Source: Planctomycetota bacterium (GTDB lineage Bacteria > Planctomycetota > PLA2 > JAEUHO01). Taken from it: a stretch of DNA of 16,462 nt. The notes under the pieces were generated by a model. It made no database searches and was not told the DNA's origin. It saw nothing but the letters and a program-made list of their open reading frames with translations. The translations under genes were made by a program, and so were the position numbers. The stretch covers positions 1 through 16,462 of the forward strand of contig JARGNS010000021.1 of the NCBI GenBank assembly GCA_029213105.1, read 5' to 3'. Of this stretch, positions 8,089 to 14,763 are shown piece after piece. Positions within the stretch are counted from its first letter, which is position 1. Each line of letters starts with the position of its first letter.

Positions 8089-8108
8089 GATAATGCGTTC
8101 TCATTATC
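8089..8108. promoter_or_regulatory. Fur/Zur-type operator between receptor and regulator
   Basis: GATAATG at 8089-8095 and CATTATC at 8102-8108 are perfect inverted repeats around a 6-base spacer CGTTCT. The arms equal those of the classical Fur box (GATAATGATAATCATTATC), where the spacer is 5 bases. The site is strikingly AT-rich for this DNA. It sits 31 bp from each divergent start codon, so one bound dimer or dimer pair could control both genes. Family members such as Zur or Mur use related sites, so the metal is not decided by the motif. Confidence 0.8.
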
Positions 8109-8139
8109 GTGTCAAGGCGCAGCACGGTAGACTGCCGCC

Positions 8140-8489
8140 ATGTCGAGAGCGACCAGCCAGCGCGAGGCCATCGACCGCGCCTTCGAGACGGCCGTGGGCC
8201 CCATGCTGCCCGAGGAGGTCCGGGCCGCGGCGCAGACCGAGGTGCCCTCCTGGGGGCAGGCCACCGTCTACCGGGGGGGCTGGCGCGGGTCACGGGTACC
8301 GATGGCCGGGCGCGTTACGAGCTTGCGGGTGACCATCATCACCACTTCCAGTGCCGTGCTTGCGAGCGCGTCTACGACGTGCCCGGTTGCGTGCGCGCAC
8401 CGGGCAGCCTTGGCGCCCGCCTGCCCGACGGCTTCCAGCTCGAGAGCCACGAGATCTGGCTCAGCGGGCTCTGCGACGCCTGCGCGTGA
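8140..8489 (+). pseudogene. Fur-family metalloregulator, frameshifted with internal deletion
   Basis: The first 45 codons from the ATG at 8140 read as a Fur-family N-terminus (TSQREAIDRAF, LPEEVRAAA, GQATVYR). This frame then becomes non-Fur sequence and runs to 8595. The Fur C-terminal half continues in another frame from 8277: GLARVTGTDGRARYE, then HHHHFQCRACERVYDVPG, a sensor and zinc region, and a final LCDAC, ending at the TGA 8487-8489. The join lies in a run of seven Gs (8273-8279). E. coli Fur has about eight residues between TVYR and the following G-I/L-V/A, whereas here only two bases separate them. A loss of about 22 bp would explain both the gap and the frame change. The missing part is the end of the recognition helix and the link to the wing. 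The gene diverges from the receptor across the operator. A homopolymer read error alone cannot account for the missing residues. Confidence 0.8.
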
Positions 8490-8874
8490 CGGCGGCCCGG
8501 CCGTGTGTGCCCCTCGGCAGGCTCCGCGTGCGTTTTCGAGTCGGCGCGCGACGTCACGCTCCGCAACGTGGCCGTGCTTTCCGACGCGGGTGTGATCGAC
8601 GGATGGGGGAGAGTCGAGCGGGGTGCTTCGGGCCTGGCGCGCACGCCCGGAGGATCGCCTCGAACCTCGCGCGGCAGGGCGTCCGGGGGTGTGGACCGTC
8701 GACGTGGGCCAGGCTGGCGGGCTGGTTAGAATCCCCGTTCCGTTTCGCCTCGGAGTGCGCGACGGAGTCCCGTGCGTCCGGGATCAAGGGCGCGCGGGGT
8801 GGAGAACCTGGACGCGCCATGCGACCTGATCGTCGCGGACGCGCCGTTCGCAGCGAGCGGAAAGGCCCCAACCC
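8490..8874. other. Intergenic region (385 bp)
   Basis: No gene with family resemblance or convincing coding pattern is seen on either strand. Open frames here are overlapping GC-rich shadows. The only distinct item is copy 2 of the 28-bp element at 8706-8733, whose right end contains TAGAAT (8727-8732), a reasonable -10 hexamer. No good -35 hexamer lies 16-18 bp upstream of it. Confidence 0.55.
8706..8733 (+). promoter_or_regulatory. 28-bp element, copy 2, with TAGAAT -10-like hexamer
   Basis: It matches 4073-4100 at 23 of 28 positions. In this copy the right end reads GGTTAGAATC, whose TAGAAT is close to the sigma-70 -10 consensus. It lies 141 bp before the TTG start of the 550-aa gene. The GGGCTGGTT inside it also occurs on the minus strand upstream of the LVIVD lipoprotein gene (about 3830-3842). 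Confidence 0.4.
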
Positions 8875-10527
8875 TTGAGTGCGACGAACCCTCCTGGTCC
8901 GCCGGCGTCGCTTCGCGACGGCGGACTCGTGAGCGTGTGGCATCCCGTGGAGCCGGTCCTGCCCGCGAGCTTCGAGAGTGCGGATCTGTTCTGGTGGCGG
9001 ACGGGCACGGGGATGCGTACCGTCGTCAGCTTGCTCGGGGGAATGGCCGCTCCGCGCTTGCGTGCGGCCGATCAGCGCTTGCGTGCCGTCTGGTTCGATG
9101 CCTCGGGCACGCCGGGCTTCGCCCTGGAGACGGTCCTCGATCATCGCGGCATGGCCTACCTGGACAGTGCGGCGCTCTCGACGTCCACCGGGGGCTTGTC
9201 ACTTCCCGAGGACGCGCTGCTCGCCGTCTTCGCCCTTTCGGAAGCGGCCCGGAGCGCGCCCGCCCCGGAGGATCTCGCCCCCTCGGTGCGCGCGTCCCTC
9301 TACGGACTCGTGGACTGGGTGGGGCCCGGCGGCTCGGCCACGCTGCACTCCGACCAGGCGCTGCGGCACGGCCTGCGAACCCGCGAATTGACGGAGGTCG
9401 TGCTCGTGCCCGAGGACGGGCCTGCGGCGTTGGTCTTCCTCAATGGAGCTCATCCGCAGCCCGCGAAGGCCTTCCAGTTGGAGTTGCGCGCCGGCAACGG
9501 GGCCGTGAAGCGCCACGTGGTCGCGGGGGGCTTTGCACCCTGGAGCGTGAACCGCATTCCCCTCGGGAGCGCGGCAGCGCTTGCGGCTCTCGACGAAGGG
9601 CGTCCGCTGCTTGCGACGGGACGCATGACGCTGGATGGCATGCATGCCCGACCCTACGTGGTGCAGCAGGAGGGCGTGCCGGGGGCCTATCACGCCGGTG
9701 ATCGCTACCCGCAGATCCCGGCACGCAGCTGGCAGGAGCAGGTCATGCGGGGCTGCTTCAACCCCGTGGCCGTCTGGCAGGACGCGCACATCGCGACCAT
9801 TGCGAATCTCCTGCATTCGCAGGGGGCCTTCGAGGAGGACGCCTGGGTCGGCGTGCGGCTCTTCGACGAGTCCGGCAAGCTCGTCCGGCATGAAGACCGT
9901 TGGGTCCAACTCCGGCGTCATCAACTCGTGCGTCGGAACCTGGGGGATCTGCTCCCCCCTGGAAGTGACTTCCGCGGTCATGCGGCCTTCCACTTCAGCG
10001 AGGAATCAGGGACGCCCCTCTACCCGCCGCTCCTGCAGGTCCTGGCCGAGTACCGCTCCGACCTTGCGCCGACGCGAACGATGCTCTGGAGCGACGACTG
10101 GAACTCTCCCCTGCGCCAGCACCAGGTCGCGGGCGTCAGCTTGCGGTCCTTCTTCCGCGTCTGGTGGAGCGGGGCGTTGCGCACCACGATCTCGATCAGC
10201 ACTGCCGGACCCGCTGGCGCGTCGCCCGGCTATCAGACCCACGCTGACTCTTGTCTGGTCTTGACGAACCTCGACGGCGAGGAGCTCGTGCATCGCGCCT
10301 CCCTTGGCCCGCACGAGAGCCACTTCCTCGAGGTGGGCCAGCTGGGCGAGGACGTCGAGGCTCACCTTGCCCCGCGTGGGTATGGCATGGTGGTGGTGGA
10401 GAGCCCGTGCGATCTGGCCATGCTCCAGTTCACGCGCCACGAACCGTCGGGCTCCCTGGCGGTGGAGCATCTGATGGCGGCGCCCACCTTGTCCGGGGGC
10501 CAGGCCTTCTGGCCGGCAGGCGGATAG
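8875..10527 (+). CDS. Unknown beta-rich protein, 550 aa
   Basis: I do not recognise a family. The TTG at 8875 is taken as start because the frame is closed by a stop at 8827-8829 and AAAGG lies 9 bases upstream; GTG codons near 8929 and an ATG at 9013 are alternatives. There is no signal peptide or membrane segment, so it is probably cytosolic. A strand-turn-strand pattern, (V/L)x(L/F)xDxxGxxxxxxxxx(L/V), recurs around residues 70-100, 186-230, 324-360 and 459-490, suggesting tandem beta-sandwich units. Residues 395-435 are Trp-rich (MLWSDDWNSP, FFRVWWSGAL). The end has TRHEPSGSLAVEHLM (520-534). The gene is convergent with the methyltransferase gene, with 8 bp between stops. Possible roles include carbohydrate or protein binding, but nothing seen proves one. 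The even codon pattern over its whole length makes it a real gene. Confidence 0.75.
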   Translation: MSATNPPGPPASLRDGGLVSVWHPVEPVLPASFESADLFWWRTGTGMRTVVSLLGGMAAPRLRAADQRLRAVWFDASGTPGFALETVLDHRGMAYLDSAALSTSTGGLSLPEDALLAVFALSEAARSAPAPEDLAPSVRASLYGLVDWVGPGGSATLHSDQALRHGLRTRELTEVVLVPEDGPAALVFLNGAHPQPAKAFQLELRAGNGAVKRHVVAGGFAPWSVNRIPLGSAAALAALDEGRPLLATGRMTLDGMHARPYVVQQEGVPGAYHAGDRYPQIPARSWQEQVMRGCFNPVAVWQDAHIATIANLLHSQGAFEEDAWVGVRLFDESGKLVRHEDRWVQLRRHQLVRRNLGDLLPPGSDFRGHAAFHFSEESGTPLYPPLLQVLAEYRSDLAPTRTMLWSDDWNSPLRQHQVAGVSLRSFFRVWWSGALRTTISISTAGPAGASPGYQTHADSCLVLTNLDGEELVHRASLGPHESHFLEVGQLGEDVEAHLAPRGYGMVVVESPCDLAMLQFTRHEPSGSLAVEHLMAAPTLSGGQAFWPAGG

Positions 10528-10535
10528 GTCGGCCG

Positions 10536-10776
10536 CTAGGCGGGGGGTGCAGGAGGTTGCACTCGATCGTCCGGGCCCGGGGAACGCGCGGCGTACCGAT
10601 CGGTCGCGTCACGGATCAGGCGTAGTGCGCTCGCTTCATCCGGCACCGCCTCCGGGTGCGCAGCCTGCAGCCGCGAGGCAATCTCCTTGATGGAGGTCGC
10701 GCCGTCCATGGCGTCGAGGGTCGCGCGGACGCAGACGCCCGTGGGGGTGAGGCTCGGTCCAGCTCCAGGGCCCCCC
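10536..10776 (-). pseudogene. Out-of-frame C-terminal segment of the PRMT-like methyltransferase
   Basis: In the frame ending at the TAG 10536-10538, the sequence reads TGVCVRATLDAMDGATSIKEIASRLQ, then DEASALRLIRDATDRYA. A LDGxxSIxEIAxxL...A...(V/I)RxxxxRY pattern of this kind is commonly found at the C-terminus of bacterial methyltransferases of this type and resembles small PqqD-like winged domains. The frame upstream of about 10776 codes for the methyltransferase instead. One surplus base, either in the six-base run at 10771-10776 or in the five-base run at about 10744-10748, would restore a single protein of about 358 aa. Confidence 0.65.
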
Positions 10777-11613
10777 GGGCGGTCGGAGCAGGGAGAACCC
10801 GGCCGCGTCGCCCGCATGGCCGTCCTGGGCTTGGGGAAGCGGCAGGAACGCGCTGCCCCAATGGGTCAGGGGCTCGAAGGGCGACGTGGAGAGCCACGCC
10901 TCGCCGAGCTGCATGCGAAACCAGCCGAGCCATCCGTGCAGTGAGCCGTCCGTGGTGAGGGAGAACTCCGTCGTGGCGCGGCAGTGTGTCGACTGCGCGG
11001 CATCAAGGTCCATGTGGAGGAGGGGCTGGGCCGGGGCCAGGGGCGTCGCTGCCGCGAACTTCGAGCGGCTCCAGTAGATGCTGTTGGTCGCCGCTTCCTG
11101 GGCTGCGCCGAAGTCCAGGCCCAGGTGCGGCTGCTGCCAGCAGGCGACATGCTCGGCGTAGTAGGTCGGGAGGGACACGGGCATGACCTCCATGACGGCC
11201 TCGGAGGGCAGCAGCCGGCCACCGGGTTTGAGGTACTTGTCCCGAGCGTGGAACAGGCTCGGGAGGAGATCCTCCGAGAGCAGGAAGTTGCCGGTCATGA
11301 CCGAGGTGATCACGTCCACGGGTTCGGGCAGTTCGAGGTCTTCGATGCGACCTTGCAGTACGCGCACGCGTGCTTGCAGTCCGTTGCGATGCACGAGCTC
11401 ACGGGTGACAGACACGACGTTGCTGGGTTCGACGAGGTAGACCCGGCGGGCGCCGAGGCGTGCCGCGAGCATCCCCAGGGTGCCCAGGCCGGCCCCCAGG
11501 TCCAGGACCACCGAGTCCGGGGTGATGATGCTCTCGAGCGCGGCCTGGTAGGCCGCGTTGCGAACCCCATCCAAGGCCATGGTGCGGTGGCCGATGATCG
11601 AGTCGTAGCTCAT
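10636..11613 (-). CDS. PRMT-like class I SAM methyltransferase, C-terminus frameshifted
   Basis: The start is the ATG at 11613, with GGGAG 3 bases upstream; longer open sequence above it has no family resemblance. As it stands the frame gives 325 aa, the last 45 or so being out of frame. The N-terminus carries a YDSIIGHRTMALDGVRNAAY block like that before the PRMT Rossmann fold. Motif I is VLDLGAGLGTLG (36-47) and post-I is VYLVEPS (58-64), whose Glu should bind the ribose of SAM. The double-E loop reads SVMTGNFLLSED (104-115): PRMTs have SEWMGYxLxxE, so the first Glu is Val here while the second is kept. A PRMT THW-loop look-alike, PLTHWGSAFLPL, is at 248-259. Arginine methylation is therefore doubtful and the substrate is unknown. 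The stop of the intact version would be at 10536. A palindrome covers the putative -10 upstream. Confidence 0.8.
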   Translation of the reverse strand: MSYDSIIGHRTMALDGVRNAAYQAALESIITPDSVVLDLGAGLGTLGMLAARLGARRVYLVEPSNVVSVTRELVHRNGLQARVRVLQGRIEDLELPEPVDVITSVMTGNFLLSEDLLPSLFHARDKYLKPGGRLLPSEAVMEVMPVSLPTYYAEHVACWQQPHLGLDFGAAQEAATNSIYWSRSKFAAATPLAPAQPLLHMDLDAAQSTHCRATTEFSLTTDGSLHGWLGWFRMQLGEAWLSTSPFEPLTHWGSAFLPLPQAQDGHAGDAAGFSLLRPPGGPWSWTEPHPHGRLRPRDPRRHGRRDLHQGDCLAAAGCAPGGGAG

Positions 11614-11635
11614 GAGCTCCCATGCCGTTGCGCGG

Positions 11636-11653
11636 CCGACACTATAGAGTCGG
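11636..11653 (-). promoter_or_regulatory. 18-bp palindrome over the putative -10 of the methyltransferase gene
   Basis: CCGAC-A-CTATAG-A-GTCGG is symmetric at 16 of 18 positions; only the two A residues do not pair. On the minus strand it contains TATAGT (11646-11641), a near-consensus -10, 27 bases upstream of the ATG. No clear -35 lies 17 bp further up. A site covering the -10 would suit repression. The rest of the 191-bp gap to the cytochrome gene shows nothing else. Confidence 0.45.
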
Positions 11654-11804
11654 ACGCGTGTCGCCGCGACGAGACGCACGCTTCCGGTGGCTGGTGGAGC
11701 AGGGGCGGCACGCGCGCTGGGTGCGCCGTGCGAACAGCGTTGCCCTCGTGCGCACCCGAGGCAAGTCCAGGTGGGTCCTTCTGGGCGGGGGAGCCCGAGG
11801 CCGA

Positions 11805-14417
11805 TCAGCGCTCGCCAAGCACATGCGGTCGGTGCGCCTGGACCGTCCGCAACCGCAGACGAGTCGTGATCAGCCCCATGAGCCCCGCGAGCGGCCCGAG
11901 GATCATGGCGGCGACCTGGACCCAGGCCGCGATGAGCGTGCTCTTGTGCACGAGATCCGAATGCTCTTCGTTGTTCTTCGGCAGCATGTGCGCGAAGTCG
12001 GCCACGTGATGGAGGATGTCCACGGCGATGGACTCGTCGGGGATCTCCTGGTGGCACGCCAAGCACACCCCTTCTCGGGAGATGTTCGCCCGCTCGGCGT
12101 TGTTGAGTGGACGCGAGAGCTTGAAGTGGTGGCCGACCGTCTGGACCTGCTCCCCGTCCTCGGTCACGAAGCGGGACCAGTCGTGCTCGAGGCCGTCGAT
12201 CTTGTGCACCTGCGGTGTCGCGCCACTGGGGATGATGCGGCCGTCCGCGGTCTCCAGGTCGACGACGTGGTCCTTGGACGGATCGGCGTAGAGCTGGCCA
12301 CCGTGAATGCCGTGACCCAGGGCCTTCGGGCTGTTGTGGCAGCTCTCGCACGTGCGCGCACGCTTCTGGACCGTGTGGGGATGAAGCGGGGAGTGGTCGA
12401 TGGCGAGCTGCCCCTCCTTGCCGGCACCCTCCGCATGCGGAACGCGGAAGATCTTGTTGGCGATGATCGTCTTGCCGTCCTTGCCGATGACCGTGACGGT
12501 CGTCTGGCAGCCCGGAATCACGGGCGCGATGCGGCCCTCCCCGTTCTGCCCCAAGGCCGGGTCCTCCCAGCGTAGGAAGCTGCGGCTCTCACGGATCTTC
12601 CCGGGGATCTTGAAGGTGTCCCCGTGGATCGTGAACTCGCTGGTCTTGCCGTTGGGGAGGTTCTCGTCCCCGAGCTTGACCCAGTCGTAGTGCGCGTCTT
12701 CCTCGCGGTAATCGATCTTGATGTGGCAGCCGTAGCACTGGGGCGCCCAGGCGGAGTGGCAGGTGTAGCACTCCATGCGCGCCATGTGCTTGTCGACCTG
12801 GCACATGGCGACCCGCGCTTCGGCGGAGAGCAGATCCTCCTGCTCGAGCAGCTTGAGCGGGTAGAGCTCTCGCACGGCGCCGCTCGCAAGGTGCACGTGC
12901 AGCTTGTTCCCCTTGCGGACGACGTTGCCATACGGGTTGCCGCGTGCGGTGAGCAGGTAGCCGTCCCCCGGGTCCGGGTAGTCCCCCTTCGACATGAAGT
13001 CGGGGATCTCGGTGGTCGTGCCGCGTGCGGGGCCGGTCTTCTCCTTCTCCTCGTACTCGTCCGCGTAGCCGAGCGGGAGCTCCCAGGGGTACCGGTCGGG
13101 CGTGCCATGGCAGTCCTGGCATTCGATCTCGACGGCACCGGCGATCGAGCCCACGAGCTTCCCGGAACCATGCACGTCGAGGGTCGTGTGGCAGTCCTGG
13201 CACAGGAAACCCTTGTCCTTGTGCAGGTCGGCGTGGAGCTGGATGTAGGTCTTGCCGTGGAGCTTCTTCTGCGGCTTGCCGTGGGGGTTGTACGGGCTGT
13301 CGTAGGGCGTCTCCATGAGGCCCTGGAAGCTCACGCCGATGCGTCGGCCGCGATTGTGGCAGGTGGTGCAGGTCTCGACGGGGATGCCGTGCCAGACCGT
13401 GTCGCCGTGCTTGCAGGTGGCGCCGATCCCCGACTGGATCGAGTGAATGAGCGGTCGTCCGGCCGACGCGCCTTGAAGCGCCTCGTCGCCGCCTTCGTAG
13501 ACGCCGTTGTTCGCATAGGGGATGTGGCACGCACTGCAGCCCATGCCGCGGTAGTCGCCGTGACGCTGCATGCCCCCGACGCCGAGGTGACACCGCTGGC
13601 ACTCACCACGGATGTAGGTGAAGGCGGCGAGTTTCGGGTTCTCTCGGACGTCCGCGCCGCCCTCCGGGGCGTCAGGCACCTGGGACATCTTCTCCACGAA
13701 GACATCGGGCTCCTTGATCGAGAGCTGCTTCAGGTAGTCCTTGAACTGCGGCGTGCCCACGATCTCGTCCCAGGAGGACGGATCCTTGACGTCGTAGTTG
13801 GCCCACCTGTGCTCGTAGCGCGTCTGGCCGCCGAAGCCCCACACGGTGCCCTGGATCTTCCCGGCCTCGGTCATCATCAGGCTCTGCCACTGGACACGCA
13901 CCTCCCACTCGTGGCACTGGCCGCAGGTGTGCTTGTTGATCCAGGGGCTGCCGGGGTCCGGATAGAAGTCCTTCGGGCCCGGGTTCTCCAGGAACCAGGC
14001 GGGTGTGCCGCTGTGCGCCTGGGCCGCGAGCTCCTTGTATGCGGCCGTGCCCTTCTTGACGTCTGCCGGACGCTCGACGTCGGCGTTGCCACCGTGGCAG
14101 ACGACGCACTGGTTGTTCGTCCCGGACGCTTCCGCCGTCATGATGATCTCTTGGAACATCTGCGTGTCGGAGCAGCGGATGATCTCGATGCCCACATGGC
14201 ACGAGAGGCAGCGGTTGGACTCGGCGTGCGGATCTTCTGCGGGCGCCGACGCCTCGGTGATGGCCCCGTGGATGAGGCTGTCGCCACGGCGGGCCTTCGC
14301 GGCACCGCCATCCGTGCCGGCGTCGTCGTCCTTGCCGCAGGCGGCGAGCACGAGGACCGCCAGGAGCCAGGCCGCGAGGAGGATGCGGGGGCGAGACGTC
14401 AGGCGGACCGGTACCAT
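11805..14417 (-). CDS. Dodecaheme c-type cytochrome lipoprotein with C-terminal membrane helix
   Basis: This is an 870-aa protein with an ATG at 14417 and GGAGG 8 bases upstream. Residues 1-26 are a lipoprotein signal ending VLAAC, so C27 should be lipidated. Twelve CxxCH heme-c sites begin at residues 70, 104, 165, 273, 294, 350, 406, 433, 550, 561, 690 and 785. Many other His residues are available as distal ligands. Residues 827-850 form a hydrophobic helix followed by RLRLR, which should place the C-terminus in the cytoplasm and the hemes in the periplasm. The heme-free stretches (166-272, 438-549, 566-689) are long, so this is not a compact NrfA- or HAO-type reductase. An electron-transfer wire or an uncharacterised reductase is likely, but I cannot name the family. 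No partner quinol oxidase or maturation gene is present. The methyltransferase gene lies 191 bp downstream on the same strand. Confidence 0.92.
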   Translation of the reverse strand: MVPVRLTSRPRILLAAWLLAVLVLAACGKDDDAGTDGGAAKARRGDSLIHGAITEASAPAEDPHAESNRCLSCHVGIEIIRCSDTQMFQEIIMTAEASGTNNQCVVCHGGNADVERPADVKKGTAAYKELAAQAHSGTPAWFLENPGPKDFYPDPGSPWINKHTCGQCHEWEVRVQWQSLMMTEAGKIQGTVWGFGGQTRYEHRWANYDVKDPSSWDEIVGTPQFKDYLKQLSIKEPDVFVEKMSQVPDAPEGGADVRENPKLAAFTYIRGECQRCHLGVGGMQRHGDYRGMGCSACHIPYANNGVYEGGDEALQGASAGRPLIHSIQSGIGATCKHGDTVWHGIPVETCTTCHNRGRRIGVSFQGLMETPYDSPYNPHGKPQKKLHGKTYIQLHADLHKDKGFLCQDCHTTLDVHGSGKLVGSIAGAVEIECQDCHGTPDRYPWELPLGYADEYEEKEKTGPARGTTTEIPDFMSKGDYPDPGDGYLLTARGNPYGNVVRKGNKLHVHLASGAVRELYPLKLLEQEDLLSAEARVAMCQVDKHMARMECYTCHSAWAPQCYGCHIKIDYREEDAHYDWVKLGDENLPNGKTSEFTIHGDTFKIPGKIRESRSFLRWEDPALGQNGEGRIAPVIPGCQTTVTVIGKDGKTIIANKIFRVPHAEGAGKEGQLAIDHSPLHPHTVQKRARTCESCHNSPKALGHGIHGGQLYADPSKDHVVDLETADGRIIPSGATPQVHKIDGLEHDWSRFVTEDGEQVQTVGHHFKLSRPLNNAERANISREGVCLACHQEIPDESIAVDILHHVADFAHMLPKNNEEHSDLVHKSTLIAAWVQVAAMILGPLAGLMGLITTRLRLRTVQAHRPHVLGER

Positions 14418-14763
14418 GGCTCATCCTCCCGGGGCTGCTCTGCACTTCGACCCTCTCACCCTGCTCTGCCCACAGCAAGAGGCAATCGCGGAACCCATCA
14501 GGCCCCGACGCCGCGGTGGGCCCCGGGCGGGCTCGCATCGCCACGCCGACGTCCTGTCCGCCTCGAGGACGGACGCGCGCGTGCCGCCGAGGGACGGAGG
14601 GCTGGGCCGGTTGGGACGGGCCGATCGTGGCCTGTGAGGCACTCGTCCACGACGCCGACCTGCCCCATGAGGAGAGCTCCGGGGCTTGCCGAGGGCGCAG
14701 GGCCGCCAGCAGGCGGTCGATGGGGACGCCCGGGTCGCTAGGATCGCCTATCCTTCGAAGGCC
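14418..14763. other. Divergent intergenic region (346 bp)
   Basis: It lies between the cytochrome and acyl-CoA synthetase starts, and no gene is visible. Near the synthetase start there is a short dyad AGGAT-N5-ATCCT (14740-14754) overlapping a perfect 10-bp palindrome CCTTCGAAGG (14752-14761). TAGGAT (14739-14744) and TATCCT (14749-14754) are weak -10 candidates that would give a very short or no leader. The remainder is GC-rich sequence without clear signals. Confidence 0.5.

Noticed and set aside
8554..9144. 196-codon minus-strand frame covering the gap upstream of the 550-aa gene
   Set aside because: It overlaps the start of the real gene, is rich in Arg/Pro and shows no recognisable motif or ribosome site.
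8772..9701. 309-codon plus-strand frame overlapping the 550-aa gene
   Set aside because: Arg/Gly-rich shadow in another frame; the 8875 frame has even, protein-like composition over its full length.
12624..14741. Long plus-strand open frame of 705 codons opposite the cytochrome gene
   Set aside because: It is the antisense shadow of the 12-heme cytochrome, whose twelve CxxCH motifs and signal peptide are decisive; the translation is low-complexity V/L/A/R without family motifs.
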